DNA of 64,000 nucleotides from Terriglobia bacterium (GCA_032252755.1 JAVUPY010000029.1:62001-126000); one strand, 5' to 3'. Positions 16,137 through 24,603 are shown, counted from the stretch's first letter. The notes: generated by a model not told the origin, from the sequence alone. Program-made: numbers and translations.

Positions 16137-16315
16137 GTCCGTCCTTCCTCAGCAGCTCAACATACCAGAAGTGTTCACGATTGGTCTCTCACGGCGCTTC
16201 GGGCTGTGCCGAACTTATTGTGACTAGGTATCGCTCGCCAAAAAACCTACGCTGAACTCAGTACCGTTCACTTCCCGCCGCACCTTGAAAACTCACACCC
16301 TGAAAGGAGATACCC

Positions 16316-17071
16316 ATGCAGCATGGGCAATTACTGTCCCACGTGGACACCGACCTCGTCACGCGCGAACAGCTCCGGATGATAGCCACTCCGGAATTCA
16401 CCAACACGTTTCATCCGATCCCTCACGCAGAACTCGTCGACACGCTGGATCTGGTGCTCGCCAAGAACCAGATCCAGATCCTCGACGAGAAATTCGCTGT
16501 TCGCCGTGACGGGTCTGTTCTTTTTGGGGTGCTGCAGCTTGCCTATGGCGATTGTCCTGAAGGACAAGCCGCCCTGGGACTGCGCACCTCAAACAACAAG
16601 AGCTTCGCGATTCAAATCTGCGCGGGGCTCTCGGTCCTTGTGTGCGATAACCTGGCGTTCAGGGGCGACATGATCGCGCTCTGCCGCAAGCACACCTCGG
16701 GCCTCGAACTCCGCACCGAACTGAGCCGAGCGGTGCTCCGTTTTGAGGAGCACTTCGGCATTCTCGCCGGGGAAATCGCGCACTTGAAGGAGCACACGCT
16801 CGAAGACCAGGAAGCAAAGGCGTTCATCCACGACGCCTTCATTCGCGGCATCATGCCGATCCGATTCCTGCCCGAAGTCTCAACCGCCTATTTCCAGCCG
16901 CAGCTCCCCGAATTCGAGCCGCGCACGTCCTGGAGCCTGCATAACGCCTTTACAGGCGCGGCAAAAGCGATGCCAATGACGACGCGGCTCCAGGCGATCC
17001 AGGAACTCGGCCAACTCTTCGGGATGTCGAGCGAGCCCGCTCCCGAAGGCCAGATCATCCAAGCCGCCTAA
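16316..17071 (+). CDS. DUF932-like phage/plasmid protein
   Basis: A 251-aa protein behind an excellent ribosome site (GAAAGGAGATACCC before ATG). The blocks LGLRTSNNKSFAIQICAGLS and VLVCDNLAFRGD match the DUF932 family of phages and plasmids. A helical C-terminal half follows. The biochemical role of the family is not established. Genes 17101 and 17411 follow with short gaps and good ribosome sites, so the three are probably one transcript. Confidence 0.8.
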   Translation: MQHGQLLSHVDTDLVTREQLRMIATPEFTNTFHPIPHAELVDTLDLVLAKNQIQILDEKFAVRRDGSVLFGVLQLAYGDCPEGQAALGLRTSNNKSFAIQICAGLSVLVCDNLAFRGDMIALCRKHTSGLELRTELSRAVLRFEEHFGILAGEIAHLKEHTLEDQEAKAFIHDAFIRGIMPIRFLPEVSTAYFQPQLPEFEPRTSWSLHNAFTGAAKAMPMTTRLQAIQELGQLFGMSSEPAPEGQIIQAA

Positions 17072-17100
17072 TCCACACCCAACGCCAAAAGGAGAACGAA

Positions 17101-17400
17101 ATGGACACACTTGAGGAAGAGATCCTTCACCTTGAACCCGGTCGCGATCTGCTTCACGATTGTCTCGGCATTGGTCCGTTCGCGGAGATAACCATAACCT
17201 CCGACGGATTCTTCCTGGGACGGCTGAGAGGGGATTGCGGCCATAACTGTTTCCTCGGCATCCCCGCCGAAGAAGCCAAGGCCCGCACGCGAGAGCTCTT
17301 TGAACGACTCTCCCCGGAATACCAGGCAGAACTCATCGGCAAACTCCGAATTCGCGGCATCCCTCCCGCTTCGATCGGCATTCCCGAATCACCGAGCTAG
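17101..17400 (+). CDS. Hypothetical protein (99 aa)
   Basis: Begins after AAAGGAGAACGAA and is flanked by genes of the same run. The acidic N-terminus is followed by a short beta-rich centre (FAEITITSDGFFLGRLRGDC) and a helical segment (EEAKARTRELFERLSPEYQA). No family is recognised. Strong translation signals and the tight context argue that it is real. Confidence 0.7.
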   Translation: MDTLEEEILHLEPGRDLLHDCLGIGPFAEITITSDGFFLGRLRGDCGHNCFLGIPAEEAKARTRELFERLSPEYQAELIGKLRIRGIPPASIGIPESPS

Positions 17401-17410
17401 GGAGGATTCC

Positions 17411-18070
17411 ATGTCGCGAAGAAAACGTCCTCGTCGGCGCACCGGCTTTCTTTCCAAACCGGGGAAAATGCCGGGACCGTCCTACTCGCTCCCGGCGGAT
17501 AACTGCCGCACCGGACACCGCCTCCGCCGTTCGCAGCATTCCGTTTGCGCATTCTGCTACGCGATGCGTGGTCGATACAGATTCCCTGCCGTCCGCCGCG
17601 CAATGCAGCGCCACCTCAGAACCATTCGCGACCCGCGCTGGGTCGACAGGATGGTTCAGGCGATCCGCAACTCAGGAGCGGAACACTTCCGGTGGCATGA
17701 CTCCGGCGACCTCCAGAACATGCGACACCTGCGAAAGATCATTGCCGTGTGCAACGCGCTTCCAGAGGTGAAGTTCTGGCTCCCCACGAAAGAACACCGC
17801 CTGGTCGAGCGATATCGCAGAGTCGGCGGAGAGATTCCTCCGAATCTCTGCATCCGCTACTCCAGCCACTTCGTCGATCGAGCCCCTCCGAGCAAGTTCG
17901 GCATGCCCATGAGTAGCGTCTCCTCGTCGCCGGAGAATACTCCGGCCGGAGCCTATCGCTGCTCGGCAGAAGAGAACGGGAACGTCTGCGGTCGATGTCG
18001 GGCCTGTTGGGATCGCCGGATCACCCTCATCGACTTCCCTCTGAAGTGGTACCCCCAGCGCAACAGATAA
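17411..18070 (+). CDS. GP88-like phage protein
   Basis: A 219-aa basic protein, start chosen at 17411 behind GGAGGATTCC. It resembles the phage Gene-product-88 family: PGPSYSLPADNCRTGH, a Cys block CAFCYAMRGRYRF, then FRWHDSGDLQNMRHLRKI and VKFWLPTKEHRLVERY, and a C-terminal CGRCRACWD. The Cys clusters suggest metal or iron-sulfur binding. Function is unknown, although the family is widespread in phages and plasmids. The longer frame from 17300 overlaps the previous gene and was not used. Confidence 0.78.
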   Translation: MSRRKRPRRRTGFLSKPGKMPGPSYSLPADNCRTGHRLRRSQHSVCAFCYAMRGRYRFPAVRRAMQRHLRTIRDPRWVDRMVQAIRNSGAEHFRWHDSGDLQNMRHLRKIIAVCNALPEVKFWLPTKEHRLVERYRRVGGEIPPNLCIRYSSHFVDRAPPSKFGMPMSSVSSSPENTPAGAYRCSAEENGNVCGRCRACWDRRITLIDFPLKWYPQRNR

Positions 18071-18075
18071 CCCTC

Positions 18076-18102
18076 AGAGCCAGCAACGCCTGGCTCTTTT
18101 TT
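18076..18102 (+). terminator. Intrinsic terminator after the GP88-like gene
   Basis: An 8-bp stem AGAGCCAG/CTGGCTCT (18076-18083/18090-18097) with a 6-nt loop is followed by six Ts. Confidence 0.85.
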
Positions 18103-18202
18103 ACGTCCAAAAGCGGCAGGACCGGCGACCTATTCAGGAGAAATCCACGCCCCGATCCCGCGGCGAGGTCTCGAGTCCTGCGCGCTCCGCGCAGTCCGAA
18201 CC

Positions 18203-18230
18203 TTGACAGATTCCGCAAAAGTGCTTTACT
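18203..18230 (+). promoter_or_regulatory. Candidate sigma-70 type promoter for the 18322 gene
   Basis: A consensus -35 TTGACA at 18203-18208 and a -10-like TTTACT at 18225-18230 (four of six matches) are separated by 16 bp, about 90 bp before the start codon and after a terminator. Confidence 0.4.
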
Positions 18231-18321
18231 GAAAAGTCCCTTCCCAACGCTCTTCGGCGGCTCTATGAGGTCCGTCCGCCCCATTGCGGGTTGATCTCAA
18301 TAGCTGATCGAGGAGAATATT

Positions 18322-18741
18322 GTGCCTCTTACTTCGCTGTACACGCTTCCACGAGACATTCTTGCGAACCAACGCAAGGAGCGCAAGGCCTTCCTGCAGG
18401 CGCACAACTGGGAACTGGACCGTTTTCCTCTCTTGAAGCGCCTCTGGTGGCGACACCTGCTGTGGCCGTGCCATTTGGTCACCAGAACCTGCAGTGGTCT
18501 CGTACAGCTCTTCGCTATTGACTGCGCCGAGCGATATTGCATTGTCGCCGACAGACTTTTCGGCGGGTCGCGTTGCCAGCGCTTTTCCGAAACGGTGAAC
18601 GGAAAGATTGCCGCCATCGAAGAAAAGAACCGTCAGGCACGTAAGCGTTTTGAAGCAGGGCTCATCCGATCTACGCAGATGTGGCTCTCCCTAGAGGAAA
18701 TGAAACAAAAGAAGCCGAACCTCCCAAGGATCGTCAACTAG
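18322..18741 (+). CDS. Hypothetical protein (139 aa)
   Basis: A GTG start at 18322 follows GAGGAGAA. The protein is basic, with a Trp/Leu-rich hydrophobic centre (KRLWWRHLLWPCHLV) and a helical C-terminal half (SETVNGKIAAIEEKNRQARK). No family is recognised. It stands alone between two terminators, with a candidate promoter upstream. Confidence 0.65.
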   Translation: MPLTSLYTLPRDILANQRKERKAFLQAHNWELDRFPLLKRLWWRHLLWPCHLVTRTCSGLVQLFAIDCAERYCIVADRLFGGSRCQRFSETVNGKIAAIEEKNRQARKRFEAGLIRSTQMWLSLEEMKQKKPNLPRIVN

Positions 18742-18766
18742 ACCGCCATCGCGCGGTCTGTTTTTT
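18740..18766 (+). terminator. Intrinsic terminator after the 18322 gene
   Basis: A 7-bp stem AGACCGC/GCGGTCT (18740-18746/18753-18759) is followed by six Ts. It overlaps the 3' end of the convergent XRE gene. Confidence 0.8.
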
Positions 18767-19007
18767 AGCTCTCTCCCGTCAGCAACCATTCCATCGACTT
18801 CCCAAACTCGCGGCTGATGCGAAGCAAGATTTCGGCTCCGATCTCCTTGTCCCCGCGCTCGATGGAGGAAAAATAGCCCTGGCTCACCCCAAGGCGCTTC
18901 GCCAGCTCCTGCTGCGTCGTGTCGAACCCCCGCAGCTCCCGGACACGGCGTCCGACGGCCTTCCAGTCAATGTGGGGGTGCGCGGATTTTCTTCTTGACG
19001 CTGACAT
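18765..19007 (-). CDS. XRE-family helix-turn-helix regulator
   Basis: An 80-aa single-domain HTH_3 protein: IDWKAVGRRVRELRG, then TTQQELAKRLGVSQGYFSSI, ERGDKEIGAEILLRISREFG. This is the classic Cro/C1-type fold with recognition helix VSQGYFSSIE. It is divergent from the 19139 gene, and the shared spacer has an A/T-rich palindrome 5 bp from its start codon, so it probably represses itself and the neighbour. Island regulators of this type often control transfer or excision. Confidence 0.88.
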   Translation of the reverse strand: MSASRRKSAHPHIDWKAVGRRVRELRGFDTTQQELAKRLGVSQGYFSSIERGDKEIGAEILLRISREFGKSMEWLLTGES

Positions 19008-19012
19008 TTCTT

Positions 19013-19031
19013 TAGAAATAAAATATTTCTA
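19013..19031. promoter_or_regulatory. Palindromic operator candidate for the XRE regulator
   Basis: TAGAAATA (19013-19020) and TATTTCTA (19024-19031) are perfect inverted repeats with a 3-bp spacer in the divergent control region. It is the only A/T-rich palindrome there and probably overlaps the XRE gene promoter. Confidence 0.6.
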
Positions 19032-19138
19032 TAGCAATATACGAACTCTACACCCGCCGAGCTCTACACGAGAGCTCTTTTACATTCACCCGGCCTGATT
19101 CGCAAGAAAAGAATCCGGCCACAACAAAGGAGGAGGGG

Positions 19139-20065
19139 ATGAACCCTCGAATACCTGCCTCCGTGCACGTCCCAAGACTTCGCACTACCGCGATTTTCGC
19201 CGGGATCATTGTCTGCGTCTGCAGTACACCAGCATTCGCCGGGGACAACACGCAACAGTCCGAGCCGGAGAAGATCCTCGCCGTCTCAGTCACGATCACA
19301 CCCCAAAACGCCGTGGCCGAAGCGCTCGATGCCCGCGATCTGGAGCACTTTGTCGTTACCGACCTTAAGCGGCACCGCATATCTTCGGTTCCGGATTCGA
19401 GCGTAGAGGACACCCTCGATAGCGACGATGGCGTATACGCAGTAGATCTCTTCATCGACCAGGCAGAAATCGCCCAGCGTCCCCGCTGGGATTGGTTTGA
19501 CCACCAATACCGCGACGACGAGATTCTCCACCTGGAGCTGTCGCTTGTTGTAACACGGTTGAGCGACAGAGAGCAGCTAGGCTCGCTCAACCTCTACCGC
19601 GATTACCAAGCTGAGGAGTACGGTCGATTCTTATCACCACAAGCCGTACGTGGTGCAGTCTACGAAGCCGTCACGAACCTGTCCGCCCAGTTTTCAGATG
19701 GGGTCTCGAAGGGAGATTTTGGTGCGGAGATCGGGAACTTCCAGCACCCCTTCGCTCCCGCAGATGCCTTCGACTTGTGGCATGAATCCTCGCTAGGAGA
19801 AAAGGTCCTGTCAGGACTGGTCATCGTCGTGACACTCGTCGTATCAATCGCCCTTGCCTGCGCCATTTTCGGAGCCTTCTTCTCATGGCTGGCCAGGCTA
19901 TGTGGCCTATCGCGACCCGCTCCGCAGATTGTCTATGTCGACCACCGCCCGAGGGGACTGAAAACCCGAAAGCCGCCCACCGTCCTTGAGGGCTACGAGC
20001 CGCCCGACGAGGAAGACGAGGACGAAACCGAAGAGGATGAAGAGGAGGTCGAAGAGTCCGCGTAG
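19139..20065 (+). CDS. Secreted/membrane island protein, paralogue of 5233-6303
   Basis: A 308-aa protein with an N-terminal signal or anchor (FAGIIVCVCSTPAFA, cleavage likely after AFA). An extracytoplasmic domain follows with ARDLEHFVVTDLKRHRISSV, AEIAQRPRWDWFD and EQLGSLNLYRDYQAEEYGRF. A second membrane segment lies at about residues 223-250 (LSGLVIVVTLVVSIALACAI), and an acidic Glu/Asp-rich C-terminal tail ends the protein. Domain order and several blocks match the 5233 protein. GGAGGAGGGG precedes the ATG. It is probably controlled by the divergent XRE protein. A role in cell-surface or transfer complex is inference. Confidence 0.8.
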   Translation: MNPRIPASVHVPRLRTTAIFAGIIVCVCSTPAFAGDNTQQSEPEKILAVSVTITPQNAVAEALDARDLEHFVVTDLKRHRISSVPDSSVEDTLDSDDGVYAVDLFIDQAEIAQRPRWDWFDHQYRDDEILHLELSLVVTRLSDREQLGSLNLYRDYQAEEYGRFLSPQAVRGAVYEAVTNLSAQFSDGVSKGDFGAEIGNFQHPFAPADAFDLWHESSLGEKVLSGLVIVVTLVVSIALACAIFGAFFSWLARLCGLSRPAPQIVYVDHRPRGLKTRKPPTVLEGYEPPDEEDEDETEEDEEEVEESA

Positions 20066-20075
20066 CTGGTGCAGA

Positions 20076-21260
20076 TCAATTCAGCGTCAGCTTCCTGATC
20101 GCTTTCCGCTTGAGAGCGTCATCAGGGCTCAAGTATTTTCGAGTCGTCTCCAGATCTGAATGTCCCAACAAGTGCTGCACCGTGACAATGTCGCACCCGC
20201 CTTCAAGGAGCCTCGTTGCGTAGGTGTGGCGGAATTTATGAAGCGTGGCGTTCTGCAGTCCCGCTCTCGTCGCCGCAGCCTTCAGGAGACGCAGCATTTC
20301 GTTCCGACCGAGCCTGTTCCCTTCGCTGCTCGCGAAGACCCAGGTCGAGTCCCTCTTGCATTTCTTTAGAATCGCAACAAGGTCCGGCGGGATTGGAATC
20401 TCGCGCTCCTCGTAGTCCTTCGGGATGAAATCGCCCTTCGCACGGATGCGCAGCGACCCTTTCTTCAGGTCAACGTCTTCCCACGTGAGGTTCGTAAGCT
20501 CCTGCTTCCGAAGCCCGGAGAGGAGCAATGAGGCGAAGATCGCCTTCTCCCTCGTATCGCATGCCTTCCAGAGCTTGGTGAGCTCCTCTTGCGTGTAGAC
20601 CGAGGGCCTGCGCTTGAGTCGCTCCCGCTGGGCCCGGAGTGGTTTGAACCGGGCGCACGGATTCTCCATCTTGAGCCCGCGCTCGCGGATGAGGTAATAG
20701 AAGAATGTCCGGAGCACGGTCCCTTCGAAGTTGATCGTTGCGGGAGACACCGGGCGCTCGTGCTCCCCGAACGTCTCCTTGCTCCGTGCGATCTTGTAGT
20801 CGTCGATATCCGTCCGGGTGATCGCTTCGACGTACTTCTTGCCACCGAGCACCCGCTCGAAATGTTTCAAGGCTTCGCGGTAGCGCTCGAGCGTTCGTGG
20901 CTTTGCAGGGGAGTGAGCTTTCACGTGGCTCGCGAATAGCCCGATGGCATCAGAAATCCGCGTCGCCTGCGTATTTTGGTCTTCTGCCGGTGTTTGGAGC
21001 TTCCCGCCCGCCGCGAGCTCCCCTAGGAGTTCCAGGCGCTTCCTACGCTTCGCCTCCAGAGCTTCGCTCGGCGTGAGCCCGGCTTTTTCCCGCTTCCGCC
21101 GCTTCCCTTCCCACCACTCAAGGAAGTAGGTCCCCTGGCGCTTGTCCCAGACGTAGCGCTGCCCGATCCGGTCGAGAGAAATAAAGCGCCAGACGCCCCC
21201 GGCGACCCGGATCTTCTTCGTGATCCGAACATGCTTACCGGATTCGGCCTGACCGTGCAC
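20076..21260 (-). CDS. int: Tyrosine integrase of the island
   Basis: A 394-aa phage-type integrase with a GTG start. The N-terminal arm-binding region (VWRFISLDRIGQRYVWD) is followed by a core-binding SAM-like domain (about 105-200) and a catalytic domain: Arg in LLSGLRKQELTNLTW, Lys in IRAKGDFIPKDYEE, HKFRHTYATRLLEGG, LLGHSDLETTRKYLS with the nucleophile Tyr. The start lies 95 bp from the tRNA-Leu 3' end, so it almost certainly catalysed insertion there. It converges on the 19139 gene with a 10-bp gap. A 12-bp inverted repeat sits just before its start. Confidence 0.93.
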   Translation of the reverse strand: MHGQAESGKHVRITKKIRVAGGVWRFISLDRIGQRYVWDKRQGTYFLEWWEGKRRKREKAGLTPSEALEAKRRKRLELLGELAAGGKLQTPAEDQNTQATRISDAIGLFASHVKAHSPAKPRTLERYREALKHFERVLGGKKYVEAITRTDIDDYKIARSKETFGEHERPVSPATINFEGTVLRTFFYYLIRERGLKMENPCARFKPLRAQRERLKRRPSVYTQEELTKLWKACDTREKAIFASLLLSGLRKQELTNLTWEDVDLKKGSLRIRAKGDFIPKDYEEREIPIPPDLVAILKKCKRDSTWVFASSEGNRLGRNEMLRLLKAAATRAGLQNATLHKFRHTYATRLLEGGCDIVTVQHLLGHSDLETTRKYLSPDDALKRKAIRKLTLN

Positions 21261-21269
21261 AGGTAAGTC

Positions 21270-21305
21270 CTTGGTGTCTATTTTTGCAATTTTATAGACA
21301 CCAAG
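21270..21305. promoter_or_regulatory. 12-bp perfect inverted repeat between int and the attachment site
   Basis: CTTGGTGTCTAT (21270-21281) and ATAGACACCAAG (21294-21305) flank an A/T-rich 12-bp spacer, 10 bp upstream of the integrase start. It may bind an integrase arm domain, an excisionase or a repressor of int. Confidence 0.55.
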
Positions 21306-21320
21306 ATACCACCAAATGAG

Positions 21321-21345
21321 AAAAGCCCGCTATTTATGCGGGCTT
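21321..21345 (-). terminator. Terminator after tRNA-Leu
   Basis: On the minus strand an 8-bp stem (21323-21330/21338-21345) is followed by TTTT (21321-21324). It ends the tRNA transcript before the integrase gene. Confidence 0.7.
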
Positions 21346-21354
21346 AAGAAGCTT

Positions 21355-21441
21355 TGGTGCCGAAGAAGGGACTCGAACCCCCACACCCTTGCGGGTACAT
21401 GGACCTGAACCATGCGCGTCTGCCAATTCCGCCACTTCGGC
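21355..21441 (-). tRNA. tRNA-Leu (anticodon CAG)
   Basis: An 87-nt gene with acceptor stem GCCGAAG/CTTCGGC and encoded CCA. The anticodon loop TTCAGGT gives CAG, the long variable arm is typical of class II tRNA-Leu, and the T-loop region GGTTCGAGTCC is canonical. The 3' end points to the integrase, marking it as the insertion site of the island. Confidence 0.96.
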
Positions 21442-21681
21442 ACGAAGTTCGCGCGACTGCCCGGGACCGGGGCGCGCTCTTGCTTGGCTGGGCAGCTTTT
21501 ATTTTACAGGACGACATGAGAGTGTCAAATCGCTCGAAGCAATAAGCGCCGATCGAGGACGAATCACGTCCGAATCCAAGGATCCGAGAATCTGTTTCGG
21601 AACTTTGAGACCATTCTCGGTGAATGATGGAAATTAAAGGCGAGAGCTAGTCCCGCCTCCAACTTGCAGCTTCGCCTCGAC

Positions 21682-23802
21682 TCAGTATGCGTGTCCCCGG
21701 AAGAGCAGCGCTGGAGTCCGCATCCGCCGAAGCTGGTGCTTTGTGACAGAGACTGCTGTACTTGCCGAGGAGGTCGCGCCCAGCGAATCGGTCACGATCG
21801 CAGTAACGGTGTAATTCCCCTGCTTCGTATAAGTGTGCGTCGCGCTCGATCCGCTTGACGGAGTCGTACCGTCTCCCCAGTTGATCGTGATCGACGAAAC
21901 GGAGGCGCCGTTGCCAGTGGCGTACACGTTGGCCGAAACGTAGAGCGGAGCCATTCCGGAAGTCGGCGTCACGGACAGACTGACGGTTGGGGCGACGTGG
22001 ACACTGACGGATACCGTTGCAGTCGCCGTGCTGCTCGCGCCGCGATCGTCGGTTACAGTGACCGTGACCGTGTAGTTACCCGCATTCGTGTACGTATGGC
22101 TGGCTTTCAGCCCGGTGACAATGATGCCGTCGCCGAAATTGATAGTCGCGGAAGCTATCGTCCCATCAGGATCGCTCGAGCCAGTCGCATCCGCAGCGAC
22201 TGCCAGAGGAGCCAAACCACTGCCCGGGCTGACGGTCAATCGCGCCACCGGGGCCTGGTTCGCGGAAATGCTGACTGTTTGCGTGGCGATGGACGACGCA
22301 CCCATATTGTCGGTGACGGTTGCCTTCACCGTGTAAGTGCCCGCGACCGAATAGGTGTGCGAGGCCGTCCCATCGGCGATCGAGGTGCCATCGCCGAAAT
22401 CGATTGTTGAGCTTGCGATGGTACCGTCAGGGTCACTTGAGCCGGCGGTACTCGCCGAGACGCTAACCGGCGCTATGCCCGATGTTGGCGTGACCGACAG
22501 TTTCGCTATCGGGGCCTGGTTGCCGACGCTCCATGCGATCGGTCCGGACATCTTGTTGGTCAGCGACGGCTTGCCGACAGCCTTCACGTACAGTGTGTAA
22601 CTCGCCGGGTCGAAGCCATACCCGTTCAAATCGAGCGAGTGCGTTCCCGCTGGGACATCGGCGACGGGCATTAGGTTCTGGCCGTCAAGAGAGATGAAGA
22701 CGGTGTAGTGATCAATCGTGTTTTCCTGGCCACTGATACTCCAGGTGACTACGTTCCCATTCATTCCGCCGGCGACTGAAACGCAGTTGTCGATGCCCGT
22801 CTCGAACTCGGTTCCCTCTTCGTAGTCGTTCCAGGTGACGACCTGCAGTTGCTGGAGTTCGCCGCTCAGTGAGTAGTACTTCCCTATCTCGGCCCACGTC
22901 TTCAGCCACGTCTGGCCGCAGTTCTGGTTCATGATGCGATTGGCGCTCCACGAAGCCAGCGTGTCGTTGAAACCCTTGTAGCCGGTCGCGAAGCTCTGTT
23001 CGAGGGGATAGGAGAGTGCTGTTGAATAGTAATAGTCGAGATAGGAGAGGCCGATGTCGTCCGGGTTCGACTTGTTGATGGACACCCACGAGAAGCTGCC
23101 ATTGCTCTGGGTGTGGGTGAAACCGCCGGCATTGCGGAAGATGAAAAGAGGATTTCCGAGGACTCCGGCGCGAATGGTATTCCAATCGAGGCTGTACTTT
23201 TCGAGGCCGAAGAACAGGATGACAGGCCGCCCGCCGACACGAATGTACGCGGGCGAAGGCTCGTAATTGTTATAAACGTAATTCAGGTCGCTGATGACCT
23301 GCTGGTTGAGGCTGCATCCGGCCGTGCTCGCGCATTTGCTGAGCGCGCCGACGTCTTCCATTACTGCAAATGCGAACTTGCCGCTCGTCGCCTCCGCCGC
23401 CTGCCTAAGATAGACGGTCGTCTGATTCGGCACGGTGTTGTTCGGGCCGTACCAGTCGATAATCGCGCCATCAATGCCGCGACTCATCATGTCGGAAACC
23501 TGGGCGGTGACCTGCGTGAGGTTCGCGGAGCTGTAGCCAACGTTCATGTGGTTCGATTGCCCGAACCATCCCATGAAGTGAGCGTAGATCTTCGTATGGG
23601 CGCCGTCGTACAACAAGGTCCGCAGCGGGACCTTGCTGACGTTTCCTGCGCCAACGTTGCCGTTGCTCTGCGAAACGAACGAATTCGCAGCGCTGGTGTT
23701 GTTTCCTGTTTCTTTTGCGAGAGTTGTGGTGGGTGTAACTGAGGTGCCGGCCTGTGCAGCCAGGCTAACGCTAAGTAGAAGTGCCAGACAAAGTGAGCGC
23801 AC
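21682..23802 (-). CDS. Secreted GH71/GH99-like glycosidase with PKD domains
   Basis: A 706-aa secreted protein. The GTG at 23802 was chosen because GGAG lies upstream and the signal peptide then begins MRSLCLALLLSVSLAAQA; a TTG at 23835 would add 11 residues. The catalytic-like domain (about 60-360) has KIYAHFMGWFGQSNHMNVGY, MMSRGIDGAIIDWYGPN and VTWNDYEEGTEFE, the arrangement of GH71/GH99-like alpha-glycan hydrolases, with acidic residues in IDWYG and WNDYEEGTE as likely active-site candidates. Three PKD domains follow, each with an FGDG or WGDG core (IDFGDGT, INFGDGI, INWGDGT). The substrate is unknown. Confidence 0.82.
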   Translation of the reverse strand: MRSLCLALLLSVSLAAQAGTSVTPTTTLAKETGNNTSAANSFVSQSNGNVGAGNVSKVPLRTLLYDGAHTKIYAHFMGWFGQSNHMNVGYSSANLTQVTAQVSDMMSRGIDGAIIDWYGPNNTVPNQTTVYLRQAAEATSGKFAFAVMEDVGALSKCASTAGCSLNQQVISDLNYVYNNYEPSPAYIRVGGRPVILFFGLEKYSLDWNTIRAGVLGNPLFIFRNAGGFTHTQSNGSFSWVSINKSNPDDIGLSYLDYYYSTALSYPLEQSFATGYKGFNDTLASWSANRIMNQNCGQTWLKTWAEIGKYYSLSGELQQLQVVTWNDYEEGTEFETGIDNCVSVAGGMNGNVVTWSISGQENTIDHYTVFISLDGQNLMPVADVPAGTHSLDLNGYGFDPASYTLYVKAVGKPSLTNKMSGPIAWSVGNQAPIAKLSVTPTSGIAPVSVSASTAGSSDPDGTIASSTIDFGDGTSIADGTASHTYSVAGTYTVKATVTDNMGASSIATQTVSISANQAPVARLTVSPGSGLAPLAVAADATGSSDPDGTIASATINFGDGIIVTGLKASHTYTNAGNYTVTVTVTDDRGASSTATATVSVSVHVAPTVSLSVTPTSGMAPLYVSANVYATGNGASVSSITINWGDGTTPSSGSSATHTYTKQGNYTVTAIVTDSLGATSSASTAVSVTKHQLRRMRTPALLFRGHAY

Positions 23803-24188
23803 GCGATATCTCCGGTTCCCCGTTTTGGGGTTCAACGGTTTCCCTGGCCTGAATGCACGGCGGGGGCGTAGCTAGCCGGCGCGCAATCGCTTGTTTCCAA
23901 TGGGAATTGAAGGGATTGTAGGAGAGACGCGCGTAATCCGTACTAAGCAAAAGCCCTTACGTGAGTCACTCAGAAGGGCAGCTCAGAGGTGTCCTCCGAG
24001 GCAGTGGCCGGTCGGACATCCGACACAAAGGAGCGGACTAGTTGCGGAATGTGGATCGGTTTGCGCCGCTGCCTGACGGGAGAGTACAGTTATTCGGACC
24101 TTATTACTCAGCCTTACGCAACGAAGCGGTGGTCAAATCGCTTCCAACGGGTGGTAGGCTTGATGCCGAGCCCGCAAGAGTCGAGGTC
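23803..24188. other. Intergenic region with no recognised gene
   Basis: About 385 bp between divergent genes. Short inverted repeats are visible (for example around the GCCCTT/AAGGGC pair near 23950-23980), but no terminator, known riboswitch or convincing open frame. It must hold the promoters of both neighbours. Confidence 0.5.
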
Positions 24189-24443
24189 ATGATGTCCGCC
24201 AAAGAACAAATGGAAACCACGCCCAAGATTCCCCTGGCCTTGAGCAAGCAGTTGCGTACATTGGCTCACGACCTCAGCAACTCCATCGAGACCATCATGC
24301 AGGCATCCTACCTGCTCGGTCAGGCCACGCTGGACGACAATAACAAGCGCTGGGTCGAACTGATCGATAACGCAACACGTGATGCCGCACGCATCAATCG
24401 CGAGATCCGCGACATCCTGCGCAACCAGAGCGAGACCAGCTAG
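24189..24443 (+). CDS. Stand-alone histidine-kinase DHp-like small protein
   Basis: An 84-aa helical protein if started at ATG 24189; the frame is open from 24042 but the upstream part looks non-coding. The segment LRTLAHDLSNSIETIMQASY resembles the H-box of HisKA domains (AHEIRNPLE type), and the rest forms the second helix of a dimerisation domain (WVELIDNATRDAARINREIR). There is no ATPase domain. It may be a phosphotransfer or docking partner of orphan kinases; the idea rests on motif resemblance only. Confidence 0.6.
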   Translation: MMSAKEQMETTPKIPLALSKQLRTLAHDLSNSIETIMQASYLLGQATLDDNNKRWVELIDNATRDAARINREIRDILRNQSETS

Positions 24444-24603
24444 GGATCATTCGTCGCGCAGCCACCCACTGCTCGAAGGATGAACGGGACACGGAGAACG
24501 CAAAGGATTCTTCAGCGCATCCGCTGCACCGGGGTGTAAAATCGCTTCCCAGTCGGCGCCGAACCACGCAAATTTCCAGTCACATCAAATCGGGGGGAAT
24601 ACC

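Larger units (their letters stand above)
1..21354. mobile_element. Integrated genomic island (ICE/IME-like), right end at tRNA-Leu
   Basis: The right boundary is inferred at the 3' end of tRNA-Leu(CAG), which faces a tyrosine integrase whose start codon lies under 100 bp away, the usual layout of tRNA-targeting islands. The content is mobile: three tyrosine recombinases, two Replic_Relax proteins, a VirD4/TraD-like ATPase, an excisionase-like HTH protein and phage/plasmid-type DUF932, DUF6573 and GP88 proteins. Genes to the right of the tRNA are ordinary chromosomal functions. No second copy of the tRNA 3' end was noticed in the window, so the left end is probably outside it. No VirB4 or relaxase was recognised, so autonomous conjugation is unproven. 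The left recombinase pair could also be a separate nested element. Confidence 0.75.
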
